Positions 10,162 to 20,200 of a stretch of DNA of 64,000 nt are shown piece by piece. Source of the DNA: Candidatus Amarolinea dominans. Its GTDB lineage: Bacteria; Chloroflexota; Anaerolineae; SSC4; Amarolineaceae. A model generated the notes under the pieces. The model was given only the letters and a program-made list of their open reading frames with translations, ran no database searches and was not told the DNA's origin. The position numbers and the translations under genes were made by a program. How positions within the stretch are numbered: the stretch's first letter is position 1; the number at the start of each line of letters is the position of its first letter. The stretch is taken from contig JADJYJ010000029.1 of assembly GCA_016719785.1 (NCBI GenBank), positions 1 through 64,000 of the forward strand, written 5' to 3'.

Positions 10162-10938
10162 ATGCAGGGTGCAAAGCTATTGGTGATTGATGACGAGCCG
10201 GGGTTTGGCGAGAGCCTGGCCGATTGGTTCACGCCGTTGGGGTACCAGGTCAGCGAGGCGGCCAGCGGCGCGGAGGGAGTCGAACTAGCGCTGGCGCAGC
10301 GGCCCGACGCGATCATCCTGGACATCCTGATGCCAGGGATGGACGGCTTTGCGGTGATTCGCGCGCTGCGTGAAAACGACCTGACGCGTGACATCCCGAT
10401 CGTGGTGTGGTCGGTGACCAGCGAGGATTTGAGCAGCCGGCTGCGTGGGCTGCGTTTTGGCGCCGACTACATTTTATTGAAGAGCAAAGAGCTGCACGAG
10501 CTTGAAGAGGTGCTGCGGCGCACGTTGGGGCGGCGCAAGCCAGCGTCCGCTTCATCGCCTGCCACATTGTCCGCTTCATTGTCCGCTTCATTGCCCGCGG
10601 TATCTGCCAGCGGCCTGATCTACGACCCGGACGAAGTGCTGGTTTACCGCGACGGCGTGCGTCTCAACGTCGAGTTGACGCCCAACGAGGCGAGCCTCAT
10701 GCACTGTTTGTGGGAGAACCGCAATCACCTGACCACGCGTGACGACATTGCCGCCAGCGTCTACAGCGATGTGCAGAATCGGGAAGGCGTCAGCAATGAA
10801 GCCATGGATCGCCTGGTGGGGCGGCTCAGGCAAAAGATCGAGCCGGACCTCAAGGCCCCGCGTTACGTCCAGACCGTGCGTGGCTTCGGTTACCGCCTGG
10901 CGCCGAGCGGCCAGCCGTTCAATCATGAGGGTGGGTAG
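10162..10938 (+). CDS. OmpR/PhoB-type response regulator
   Basis: ATG 10162 has CGGAGG five bases upstream; the open frame extends further left only through repeat-derived sequence. The receiver domain (residues 5-120) has the acidic pair D10/D11, phospho-acceptor D54 in LDILMPGMDG and the conserved lysine K107. A Ser/Ala-rich linker leads to a winged helix (about 160-252) with LTPNEASLM, an SNEAMDRLVGRLRQKIE recognition-helix region and YVQTVRGFGYRL, all typical of the OmpR/PhoB output domain. Partner of the histidine kinase upstream. Members of this class bind direct repeats with 11-bp spacing; such repeats occur at 11735 and 61580, so it is a candidate regulator of both (inference). Confidence 0.93.
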   Translation: MQGAKLLVIDDEPGFGESLADWFTPLGYQVSEAASGAEGVELALAQRPDAIILDILMPGMDGFAVIRALRENDLTRDIPIVVWSVTSEDLSSRLRGLRFGADYILLKSKELHELEEVLRRTLGRRKPASASSPATLSASLSASLPAVSASGLIYDPDEVLVYRDGVRLNVELTPNEASLMHCLWENRNHLTTRDDIAASVYSDVQNREGVSNEAMDRLVGRLRQKIEPDLKAPRYVQTVRGFGYRLAPSGQPFNHEGG

Positions 10939-10959
10939 GGAGAGCCGTGGCAGGCGCGG

Positions 10960-10988
10960 TTGCCATAAAGGACAACTGATGCTATGAT
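10960..10988 (+). promoter_or_regulatory. Promoter of the small membrane-protein pair
   Basis: TTGCCA (10960-10965), 17-bp spacer, TATGAT (10983-10988). The leader of about 170 bases contains a CTGTCAT/ATGACAG hairpin (11029-11057) before the first gene's GGAGG site. Confidence 0.6.
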
Positions 10989-11164
10989 GGCCGCCTTCAA
11001 GAACATCCTCAGCCCATTGGAACGCTGCCTGTCATGCACCTGTAGGATTGATGACAGGTTTGGCGGGAGCCAAATCTCTACAATCTCCACGTACGACCAC
11101 GTAGATTCCCCGCAGCATCGCACAGCGCAGGTTCTTGTTCTGATTGACAGAAGGAGGCGTAACG

Positions 11165-11376
11165 ATGGCTGTTGTTATTGCACTGGCACTGTTGGTTGTT
11201 GTGGTGATCTTTGTCCTGGCCCCTCCGCCGCCAGACTCGCCCCCAGTCGTTTTCATTTCGCCGCTTGTGGCGCTCCCTGACCCAACGCGATCCAGGGGGC
11301 AACCCTGGCCGCCCTGATCTTGCTGGTCATCCTGTTACTCACGCTGTTTGGCCTGATCCGGCCGTTCCTGAGCTGA
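11165..11376 (+). CDS. Small hydrophobic protein (frame-broken)
   Basis: GGAGG lies seven bases before ATG 11165. A helix MAVVIALALLVVVVIFVLA is followed by a Pro-rich loop, a frame break near 11285, and then a second helix LAALILLVILLLTLFGLI ending at TGA 11374. About 70 residues. Probably in one transcript with the next small membrane gene. Function unknown. Confidence 0.45.
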
Positions 11377-11431
11377 TTGTCGAAGATGGGCATGAAATCG
11401 TAACGGGAGGCGTATGAACGGGAGGCGCACG

Positions 11432-11623
11432 ATGGAAACCTTTTTGATATTCGCAGCCGTGTTAGGATTCGTGGTCCTGGTGAATTCGGCCGTAGGCGCT
11501 GGTCGCAACCGCACAACCGCCGACGCCCCCGAGACGTCCCGGAACTACGACATCACGACCCTGATCTTGATCCTCATCCTGGGTGGGGTGCTCTACTACC
11601 TCAGCCAGCAGACGCCGTTGTAG
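11432..11623 (+). CDS. Small two-helix membrane protein
   Basis: ATG 11432 (METFLIFAAVLGF) is chosen because CGGGAGG sits six bases before it. A second ATG at 11414 also has a GGGAGG, but only three bases away. Two hydrophobic helices (residues about 3-20 and 42-57) flank a polar loop. The 63-residue product resembles no family I can name. A strong terminator follows immediately. Confidence 0.5.
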   Translation: METFLIFAAVLGFVVLVNSAVGAGRNRTTADAPETSRNYDITTLILILILGGVLYYLSQQTPL

Positions 11624-11635
11624 TGTTCCGATCGG

Positions 11636-11673
11636 GCCGGCCAGGTGTTCACCACCTGGCCGGCTGTTTTTTT
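11636..11673 (+). terminator. Rho-independent terminator
   Basis: A 12-bp GC-rich stem (11636-11647 with 11653-11664) around a 5-base loop is followed by seven Ts at 11667-11673. It ends the small membrane-protein unit. Confidence 0.92.
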
Positions 11674-11734
11674 GCCTGGCGCGCGTGTTTGCACGAATCA
11701 TAAGAGTTGTACAAATCGCACGAGTTGTAAAAGT

Positions 11735-11789
11735 TGACAGACTTTGACAGAAAGATGGAAGACCACTGAAAGAGTCTTTATGCTATAGT
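11735..11789 (+). promoter_or_regulatory. Promoter with four TGACAG-type direct repeats
   Basis: TGACAG, TGACAG, TGGAAG and TGAAAG begin at 11735, 11745, 11756 and 11767 (spacing 10, 11, 11). The -10 box TATAGT begins at 11784, 17 bases after the start of the last repeat. There is no good -35 box, so an activator is expected. The same arrangement precedes the FtsK-like gene at 61580-61635. Drives the Phd-like gene. Confidence 0.7.
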
Positions 11790-11845
11790 AAGTGCAACAA
11801 CCGGCCGCGTGCATGATCGCAGTGCCTGCATGAGGAGGATCATCA

Positions 11846-12055
11846 ATGGACATACGGCGCCTGAGCGTCAGTGAGTTGCGACTCAACACCAGGGACATCC
11901 TCGAGGGGGTGAAATTTCTCCACCGGCGCTTTGTCATCGCCACCCACGGCCGCCCCATGGCCGTGGTGGTCAACATCGAGGACTGGGAGCGCCTGAGCGG
12001 AGAGACGCTGGTGGACAGGGCGGAGGAGGGGGAGGAGCCTGCAGAGGAAGCCTGA
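11846..12055 (+). CDS. Phd/YefM-family antitoxin-like DNA-binding protein (orphan)
   Basis: AGGAGG lies seven bases before ATG 11846. The 69-residue product has the Phd/YefM N-terminal fold: VSELRLNTRDIL, a FVIATHGRPMAVVVNIEDWERL strand-helix segment, and an acidic tail instead of the usual toxin-binding helix. Family members are repressors and antitoxins that bind their own promoter. No toxin gene lies on either side, and the acidic tail (EEGEEPAEEA) is unusual, so it may act purely as a regulator. Expressed from the repeat-containing promoter just upstream. Confidence 0.82.
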   Translation: MDIRRLSVSELRLNTRDILEGVKFLHRRFVIATHGRPMAVVVNIEDWERLSGETLVDRAEEGEEPAEEA

Positions 12056-12359
12056 TGGCTGATGGGATCAGCCTTGGGATCAAAATTGGGGTAACAAACC
12101 CGTCAACGACGGGGGGAAGGCCACTGAGGTTCGCAAGAGAACAAAGACGGTGTTGTGAATTTGCATTAGTCTGTAATTGCTATTATCATTGTGGTAAGAC
12201 ATTGACACATCGTTCGTGGTGAATGTCCAGCCAGCAAATTTCACCAGCGCGCACAGACGCGCAGCTGCACCGCAACCGGTTCCTGAGCATCTCGTCGGCA
12301 TATCATCGCCGCGCTTGTCCTCGTCGAATGGCGACCCAAGCGTAACAGGAAAGAGCAGC
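12056..12359. other. Intergenic region, no gene recognised
   Basis: About 300 bases between the Phd-like gene and the small gene at 12360. The middle (12150-12210) is A+T-rich and may hold a promoter, but I find no box pair with good spacing. Open frames on either strand lack coding character. Confidence 0.6.
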
Positions 12360-12566
12360 ATGAACTCGGAAGCATCAACTAGCAAATCGAATAATCAGCA
12401 CCAGATCACCCTGGAGCGTCCTTTGCGTACTCTGACCCCGAGCCAGATCACGATGGTTGATCTTGCCCTGGCCGAAGTCGGCGAATACGGCGAAGTCAGG
12501 ATCATCCTGCAGAAGAACCGTGTGCGCTACATCGAGAAACTGCAGAGCATGGACGTGCAGGGCTGA
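12360..12566 (+). CDS. Small soluble protein of unknown function
   Basis: ATG 12360 follows AGGAAAG by six bases; the open frame extends further left but that part is compositionally non-coding. The 68-residue product has a polar N-terminus and a compact C-terminal part LTPSQITMVDLALAEVG / YGEVRIILQKNRVRYIE. Short proteins with this layout occur in Chloroflexota as far as I recall, but no function is known to me. It stands just upstream of the large plus-strand locus. Confidence 0.6.
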   Translation: MNSEASTSKSNNQHQITLERPLRTLTPSQITMVDLALAEVGEYGEVRIILQKNRVRYIEKLQSMDVQG

Positions 12567-12664
12567 CGGACACCTGAGCCTGGCCCATCCCCCCCGCCAA
12601 GCTACCCAACCGAATAGAGACTTCTCGTGGCCTTGTCAGAGGTGAAAGATACCCGAAGGCCGTT

Positions 12665-12703
12665 ACGTTTGCCTGGAAGTAGGCGCGCGTGGCGGTCTTT
12701 TTT
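12665..12703 (+). terminator. Possible terminator or attenuator before the large locus
   Basis: A 10-position stem (12665-12674 with 12681-12690, one mismatch and two G-T pairs), then GGCGG and six or seven Ts ending at 12703. It lies 50 bases before the first vWA gene, so it could end the small gene or attenuate the locus. Confidence 0.45.
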
Positions 12704-12756
12704 GTTGGAGATTGGGTGGGTGCTCAATGCATGATTGCCTTCACAGGGTTGAGACA

Positions 12757-14762
12757 ATGATGAAATCTTCGCGTTGCATCGAAACTACGTTCGTGATCTT
12801 AGGACTGTTGGCGCTATCACTGCTTCTGCCACATTCGGTAGGCGCGCAAACGCCTGTGCCGCCGTCTCTTGGCCCCGTAGCAGCGGCAGCGCCACAGTCT
12901 GTCAATGTGGTCAAGCAGATGACGCCGAGTGGCGCCTTGCAGGCGGGTCAAGAGGTTCAAGTACTCATTCGATTATCTGGTGATAGTCTTCCCCAGTGTT
13001 ATGGCGCACCGCGTCAGCCGATTGATGCGGTTGTGTTACTTGACACCTCACCCAGCGCCGGGAAACCGATCGCGGGGTCGAATCTGTTCCGGGCCAAGCA
13101 GATCTTGCGCTCGCTGTGGGCGCAGATGGACCAACCGGTGTATACCCAGTTCGATGACAGAGCGCCGCAGCGCTCCCGTCTGGCGATTGTCACCGTTGAC
13201 ACCGGCGTGACGGCGCCTGAGATCAACGTGCGGCTGCCGTTGACCGATACCACTGAGGTTGTCAGCAACACGATTGTGGCGATTGACAATGGCGCTGACA
13301 GCGAGTTTGCCACTGGAATCAATCGCTCCCTCGAATTGCTGCGCGATACGGCCCGGCCGGCAGCACAAAAGGTGCTGATCCTGCTGTTTCACGACAACTT
13401 CTTCGCCCTGCAGCCAGGCGTGCAGGATGCGATTCGTCAGGCTCCTGCTGACACAATGGTCTTTATCCTCATCAACTGGCTCAACGTACCGAGCGCGCCG
13501 AATGACGAACGCCTTCAGGAGGCGGATGCGGCAAAGCTCACGGCCGCTGAGCGGGTGGTGCGAGATCCGTCAGCCGAGGACTTGCGTCGCTTGTTCGTGC
13601 GGGCAGCCGGCAGCAGCACCGACGTGCTGGCGCGCGGTTTCCGCGTTTACGACGAAATCTCGCCCGCCGGCCTGGTAGACATCATTGGCATCGAAAACGG
13701 AGGTCGCCTGGATAGCGGCCGCGTGGTATGGGACGTCAGTGAAGTGAGCAGCAGCCAACCGGTTGAGCTGAGCTATCGTTTTCGGGTGCGCACAGGCGTC
13801 TCATCACCCCTCCAGGCGCGGACAGGCGCCGCGTGCCTGGACTGCAATGGGTTCTTGCACACCTATCTCGACCAGAACGGTCAGCCTGTCACGACGCCTG
13901 TAGTGGATGAGGTGGTCGTGGTTGGAGACGCGCCGGCGGCGACACTTACGCCGACATCCACGTCAACACCGGTCGCCGGTGGCGCCACGACGATCATACT
14001 TACGCCTGGCCCTGGCGCGCCGATCGTAACGCCATCCGTTCGCTTCGATTGGCGTTGGCTGCTGTTATTACTCATCCCGCTGATTGGCTTCCTGTTGTGG
14101 CGGCTTTTGGAGCGAAGGCCGCCGCCACCCCCGCCGCCGCCACCCCCGCCGCCGCCACCCCCCCCGCCGCCGCCACCCCACCTCTGCCACCACCCCCACC
14201 TCTGCCACCAAATGGCAAGAAGATTGAGGAAGGCCCTGCGGTGGAGGAGAGTGCGCTCTTGGCTAGATTGCGTGCTGCATCAGTCATAGCCGGACGCGTC
14301 CCAACAGGTCAGCGTGGATTTACTCGTTCGTCGGTGCGTGTGCGAGTGTTCAATTCGGCCAGAGAGATACGCGATGATAAGGGAGGCTTGAACTTGAGCG
14401 CTCTGGGAACTCCGGGAAGCCAATTTCTTTGGAACGAACCAGGCGCACAGCCGCCAAAGCCCGCGGTGGCCGTAGATAAGCTGCAGGAAATTATCGAGCA
14501 ACGGGTCACCCCTAAAACTCCGCTGTTGGCCGTGTGGACAGCCGAGGCATCCGATAACACAACCTTCGAGGTCGAACTTCATCCCAATCCCGCCATGGGG
14601 CGGGTGGAAGCACGGGTGCGCAGCGTCTATCGTTCCCCGGTCGCCGGTCAAGCGGCGCCTGAAAAATCATACTGGATCGAACTACGATTCCTGAACAACC
14701 CCACCGGCAATCAAATCGTGGCTATGCCGGCGGTTGAAGTTGAAGCCGGAACAAACAAATGA
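12757..14762 (+). CDS. Membrane-anchored vWA protein 1 (one frame break in poly-Pro tract)
   Basis: ATG 12757 begins a signal peptide (hydrophobic residues about 10-30, cleavage likely after SVGAQ). A von Willebrand A domain follows, with MIDAS motif DTSPS at 96-100. A beta-rich domain precedes a membrane helix at about 430-450 (WLLLLLIPLIGFLLW). A long proline tract then crosses into a cytoplasmic domain of about 190 residues. At 14110-14200 the proline tract changes frame by -1: upstream coding is in the 12757 frame, downstream coding (NGKKIEEGPAVEESALL) in the 14049 frame, ending TGA 14760-14762. A run of eight Cs lies there, so either a miscalled homopolymer or real slippage. First gene of the large locus. 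Confidence 0.85.
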
Positions 14763-14793
14763 GCCGGGGACGGAAACAAGGTAGAGGACTCTC

Positions 14794-17217
14794 ATGAACG
14801 TCAATACAAAAGCCGTGCGTTTGATCGTCATTCTCCTGATCATCTTCAACGGTGTTCTGACGCCGCCATTCGCGCTGTCCGCGCGGGCGCAATCGGCGAG
14901 CGAGCGTCAGCCGACCGACATGATGGTGGTGATTGACAACTCATGCAGTATGTTCCCGCGTGAAAGAATTATCCCCGGTTGCGAGGTGTGGGGCAACGAC
15001 CCGGAGTTCTTGCGCATCAAAGGCGCCGATCTGTTCATCGCACGCCTGGGATTTGCCGAGCCTAATGCGGCAGATTACCAGATGGGGATCATCAGCATGG
15101 GTGAAGCTCCACCAACGCTGGTCAGCCCCCTGCGTCCCCTGCCCGATGTGCGCGATTTGCTGGCCCGTGCGATCAACTCACCGGCGCCCCAACTGGCGAC
15201 ACAACTCGTTCCTGCCCTACGGATGGCTTATCGTGAGCTGCTCGAATCTCCTGCTCGCCGCCCTGCCAATCAACCGGCGGTTGTGCTGCTCACCGACGGA
15301 CGTCCGTATCCTGAAGCCGGACAAAGCAGCGCCGTGATCGAAAGCCTGGTGGCCGAACACCCTGATATTCCATTGTTCGTGATTCTTCTGCAAAATCCTG
15401 CCAGAACAGAGGAGGGATTCGAGCGCTACATCAAACTGTGGGAGGGGTTTCAGCGCACGTACAGCCATGTACGCACCTACCGCGTCAACAACGCTCGCGA
15501 CATCGAGAAAACCTACAACGAGATCGTGGCGCAGTTGCAAAACACCATTCCAACGTCGGGATTTCCCCTGGCGCCTGGCGAGACACTGCGGGTCTACGTC
15601 AGCCGCTATGTGCAGCGTCTGATCGTGACGATCAGTCATGAATCTGACAGTCCTAAGGGAAGCGTCGAAATCAAAGACCCTGGTGATACGATTGTTCAGG
15701 ACAGCGACCCCGATGTCGAATGGTTTCGCGGCACTGACAATCCTTTCGAAGTGATCTCGATTGGTACGAAGCGATTGGACAAGGCGCCGCGCGACGACAT
15801 CTGGACCGTGACATCCAGTTCGCCAGTCACGGTCTTCCTGGATCGAGCAGGCGCATATGACTTCAAGTTCCTCGCGCCGGAGCTTATTCATACTACCGTC
15901 ACTAATCAGTACGCGGTTTCTGGTCGCCAATCGCCGTCGCTGCCATTTGTGGTGCGTTTTCAGTTGGTGGACAAGGCAGAGAATGCGATTCGAGAACCAC
16001 AACCGATCAGCGGCCGTATCGTTCACCCCGATGGCAGCATTGCCGAGCTGCGTATCCCGGTTACGTTGGCGCCCAACGCCGATGGCGTCTACGAGATCAT
16101 TCATGATTTTGCCACCACCTACCCGGCGGCGTTGACCACCTCGGGGCGCTTCATGCTGATGTTCGAGGCTGGTTCAGCCGACGACCGCGAAGGCCGACGC
16201 ATTCCGATCGCACGCGCCGACCTGTTGGTAGACGTAGGTCGCGGAGCTTATATCAAGGAGGTGTCTCCAGAGCCTTTCGTCTGCGCAGGAGGACAGCCAA
16301 CCATTCTAACGGTAACGGCGGGTGATCTCGATGCTGCGCGTGTCGAGAGCGTCGTAGTGCGCGCCGCGCGAGTCTCCGAACCGGGCAGCGAAGTGATGTT
16401 TGCACCTGGGGGAGGCGATACGTATGTGGGCGATCTGAACGATCTGTGTCAGCGTATGTTGACCGACCTGACGTGCGACGCCAGCGTGGACGACACGCTG
16501 CGCGTTTGGCTCGTTTCGGAGAGCCAGGATGGGACTGTGCCGCCGCGCAGCGACCACACGGTGGCTGTGAAAGCCCAGGGGCCAGTCTGTACGCCGACGC
16601 CGACGCCGACGCCCATTCCCCCAACGCCGACGCCCACGCCGCTGCCGCCTGACACCGATAGCGACACCATTCGAGACCCGAGCGACAGCTGCCCAACGCA
16701 GGCGCAGTGGTCGGTGTTGCCGCGCTTCGATGGATGCCCCCCGCCTATCTGGCTCATCATCCTGCTCGGGTTGTTGGCCCTGGGCATGCTGGCGTTCTTG
16801 GTTTTGTATCTGATTCCCTTACTCCTGGTAACGACCATCTCACCGCCTCCGGATGGGTATGTATTGATTTGTGAAGGCCCGAAAGCGCTGGGCGCGGTCA
16901 AGCCTCTTCGCAGCATCGGATTGAGCGCGCGCAGTTCGAAGATCACGATTGGCCCCAAAGGTCATATCAAGGTGGGAAGCGTCAAGCCAACGCGTGGCAC
17001 CAAACCAGCACCTGGCGTCAAGCCAACGCCTGGAGCAAAACCGGCATCCGACATCAAGCCGGTGCTGTTCCGTGTGGAGCGTCGGGGCAAAGAATCGGTT
17101 GTCGTAGATGCCGCCACAGGCGCTCTGCGATTCGTCATCCGTGAGATTCCGAACTCGCTCACGTATGGTGACGTGACGCTCAAGTTCTCAACTGATCAGA
17201 AGCAGTTGCATTGTTAA
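14794..17217 (+). CDS. Membrane-anchored vWA protein 2 with thrombospondin-type-3-like motif
   Basis: An 807-residue protein starting 31 bases after vWA protein 1. Signal peptide at 8-33, then a vWA domain with MIDAS DNSCS (D48, S50, S52) and the later LLTDGRPYP. Several beta-sandwich-like regions follow (350-590). A Thr-Pro linker leads to DTDSDTIRDPSDSCP (about 619-634), which looks like a calcium-binding thrombospondin type 3 repeat. A membrane helix lies at about 650-677. The cytoplasmic tail has short KPT/KPA repeats and ends in a small domain (FRVERRGKESVVVDAATGA). vWA domains with MIDAS bind protein partners through a metal ion. Intact frame. Confidence 0.9.
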   Translation: MNVNTKAVRLIVILLIIFNGVLTPPFALSARAQSASERQPTDMMVVIDNSCSMFPRERIIPGCEVWGNDPEFLRIKGADLFIARLGFAEPNAADYQMGIISMGEAPPTLVSPLRPLPDVRDLLARAINSPAPQLATQLVPALRMAYRELLESPARRPANQPAVVLLTDGRPYPEAGQSSAVIESLVAEHPDIPLFVILLQNPARTEEGFERYIKLWEGFQRTYSHVRTYRVNNARDIEKTYNEIVAQLQNTIPTSGFPLAPGETLRVYVSRYVQRLIVTISHESDSPKGSVEIKDPGDTIVQDSDPDVEWFRGTDNPFEVISIGTKRLDKAPRDDIWTVTSSSPVTVFLDRAGAYDFKFLAPELIHTTVTNQYAVSGRQSPSLPFVVRFQLVDKAENAIREPQPISGRIVHPDGSIAELRIPVTLAPNADGVYEIIHDFATTYPAALTTSGRFMLMFEAGSADDREGRRIPIARADLLVDVGRGAYIKEVSPEPFVCAGGQPTILTVTAGDLDAARVESVVVRAARVSEPGSEVMFAPGGGDTYVGDLNDLCQRMLTDLTCDASVDDTLRVWLVSESQDGTVPPRSDHTVAVKAQGPVCTPTPTPTPIPPTPTPTPLPPDTDSDTIRDPSDSCPTQAQWSVLPRFDGCPPPIWLIILLGLLALGMLAFLVLYLIPLLLVTTISPPPDGYVLICEGPKALGAVKPLRSIGLSARSSKITIGPKGHIKVGSVKPTRGTKPAPGVKPTPGAKPASDIKPVLFRVERRGKESVVVDAATGALRFVIREIPNSLTYGDVTLKFSTDQKQLHC

Positions 17218-17275
17218 TCAATTTCATCGTTGCGCAAGCAACCAGTCAAGCACGTGATAGGGAGGAATACGAGAC

Positions 17276-20200
17276 ATGGCCAAGCGAGTCTTAGCGATCG
17301 GGGTTGGCGGTTCAGGCAAGGCATCCCTGATAATCTTGAAGGAACGCCTGGAGGAAGCTTACGGCGAGGTGCCGGACAACGTGGTGTTGTTGGCGTTGGA
17401 CACCGACAGCCTGCGCGACATTGATCGTTTCGCCGGCACACGATTGAACCCCGCTTTTGATCAGCGCAATCGGCTGCCGGAGTTTCAGCACGTCGTCAGT
17501 CCAGGCGGCATGACGATGGACACGATTTTTGCCGACATCCGCTCGGGCAAAACGGCGCCCTTCATGCACTGGCTCGAACATGAAAAACTGGCTCGCATGC
17601 TCAGCCCGGCCGAGCGCGACATCCGCGGCGGCGCGCAGCAGCGCCGCCCCATTGGTCGTACGGCGTTGGTCTTGCGTTATGCCAACCCGGTCTATCAGTC
17701 CATTGTCGAGGCCATTGGACGGATGTATGGAAAGGCGGACGAGGATCAGCCCCTTACCCTGCGCGCCGAAGACATCGAGAAGGGCAAACGCCTGGTCTTC
17801 ATCCTCGGATCTGTCGCAGGCGGGACCGGCTCGGGAATGCTGATTGACGTCGCAAACCTCGTCCGGCAGGCGATCAGCAGCAACCAGAACTGGCAGTCGG
17901 TGTCGGTTTCGGCCGTGATCGTGCTGCCCGACGCCTTCGCCAGTTACACCAGCTTCATGAACGATCCGACGAACCTGAAACCGAATTCGTTCGCGGCGCT
18001 GCGTGAACTCGACCGTTTTACGCGGGTGCATTCGGACAACATGCCTTACATGATCCGCTACGCGGAGGGCGAGCAGTCCATCACCTGGAGCACCAACCAA
18101 CCGTTGGATCATGTCTATCTGGTGGACACAGCCAGTCGCAGCGCCAGCCAGGATTTCGACCTCAGCGGCGACCCGATGAAGGGCGTCTTCCCCGTGATCT
18201 CCGACTTTGTCCTGTCGCACATTGATGGCAGCCTGGGTGATGCGCTGGCGACGCTGCGTTCCAACGCTGGTTTGCACTACGATAAGGATACGGGTCGGAT
18301 GTACAGCAGTTTCAATGTCATGAGCTACATCTTCCCGGTGGATGATGTGATCGAGAGCTTCGCCTATCGTTTCGTGCGTGAACTGGTGGCGCGCGAATTT
18401 CTCCCAATCCCTGATCCAAAATTGGAGGGAACTTCGAAGCAGGAGGCCCTGGGCGAGGTCGAGCGCAATTTTGCGACCAGCGCGGTGGCCGGAAAGGCCA
18501 ACCCCAATATCATTCAGAAGGCGATCGTAGCCACACGCCGCGTCAACCCGGAAAGACCGGACATGAGCTGGCCGGGTCTGTTTGGGTTGATCAGTCTGTC
18601 GGACAGCGGTTTCGCCGAAGACTACCAGATGCTTCAGCAATCGCTCGAGTATCTGCGCGGCAACCTCGTGTTGACACGGGATGGCGACTACCGCCGCGAG
18701 GACTTCGCCGACGGGGCTACGCGTCTGTTGAACTTCACCGAGCAGTTTCTGGATGACTACCTCGGCCCGCAGCTCGACCCGGGTGACCCGGATTCGCGCT
18801 CCGGCGGCGACTGGGACAAGATCCTGGGCAAATACCGCGATGCCCTGCGCATCAGACTGGCCGAAGTGCTGGATGCTGCCCTCCTGGACGCGCTGAACCG
18901 GCGTAACGACCAACGCATGCTGCTGCCTAACCGCCTGCCTTACGCCCGCGCGATAGTGGCCCATTTGAATGGGTACCTGACCCGCTTTCGCTCTCTCCTG
19001 GAGGGTCTGTGGCAGGAGCAGCAGGTCGAGACGCGAGTGCGCCAGGTAGGCGAGAGTGTGCGCACGGCCGTCACAACCATGAACGATACGCGCTTCGACC
19101 GTTATCTGCCGCCATTCAAGGCCAAACCACGCCAGGCGCAGGAGTCTTTCAAGAGTCAATTCGTGGAGCGCATCGAATTGGTGCTGCACCAGCGTCTCTA
19201 TCGGACTGTACTCGACGTGCTCGATTCCCTGGGCGCCGCCGAAAAGGACAGCTCGGGCCAGAACAGCGTGCTCGACCTCGTGGGTGTGGAATTGGAGAAC
19301 TGGGAACGAACGTTGAAGGATGTGGACCGCATCCTGATCGAGCGTACGCGCCAGCATGAGGCCAATCGCAACGAAAAGCGTACGGTGAAGGTGCGTCGCT
19401 ATCTGACCAATCCCCAGTTCGAGGATGAGCTGTACCGGCGGCCTGAACACGTCGGCGCCGCGGTGGCGCGCATCATGGGGCAGGTGGGCGACCAGAAGGG
19501 TTTGCGTTGGGAGCGCCTCGATGAGCAGGTTCCCCTGGACTACCGGCTGGTGACGACGTGGGGAGAGCGAGCCAGGGGCGCCGAGGAAATTGCCGACACC
19601 TGGTTTGCCGGCGCCAAGGGCATTTTCCAGGTGGTGCGTACGAACACGACGGTCGCCGAACGGTTGGCGACTGAGTTTCGTGGACATTCCGAGTTCAGTA
19701 ACCGCTGCCTGCTCGTGGAGGAACCCTTCCTCCGCTACAACCCAGCCAAAAATGATGCGCCGATGTTCCGGGAGCGCTATGTCTCCTTCAATCTGGAGAA
19801 AGCCCGCGACGATGATGCGCGCCAGTTCCTGGAGAATTCACGCGCCACCCTGCGCGACCAGGGTTTCAACGTAGACGTGACCGCTGAGAATGTGATGGCC
19901 TGCACGGTGGTGGAGGTCTCGCGCGGCGCGTCTCTGCACGCCGTCGAGTTGTACACCCAATGTGAGCCGGAGTATCGGGAGAAGCTCAACCGCGGGCGCG
20001 AGAGCATTCATCTCTTCCCCGAGGAACAGAACGCCACTGATTTCGAGCAGTCCATTCCCACGCTCAATGAGACCAACAACCCGATGCGCGCCCTGGCGCC
20101 TGAACTGGTCATCGCCATGGGTAACCGTGACAAGCTGCGTACGTTTACCCTGGCTTGCGCCTACGGACTGATTTACGAAGACGCCTTTGTGGACGAGAAG

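Noticed and set aside
12600..12705. Riboswitch (c-di-GMP type) in the leader of vWA protein 1
   Set aside because: Several small stems are possible, but the conserved core bases of the known classes are not found; listed only as a possible terminator.
17312..19687. A 791-residue open frame on the minus strand
   Set aside because: It is exactly opposite the tubulin-like gene, rich in His/Arg/Gln without motifs, and has no ribosome site; a shadow caused by high GC.
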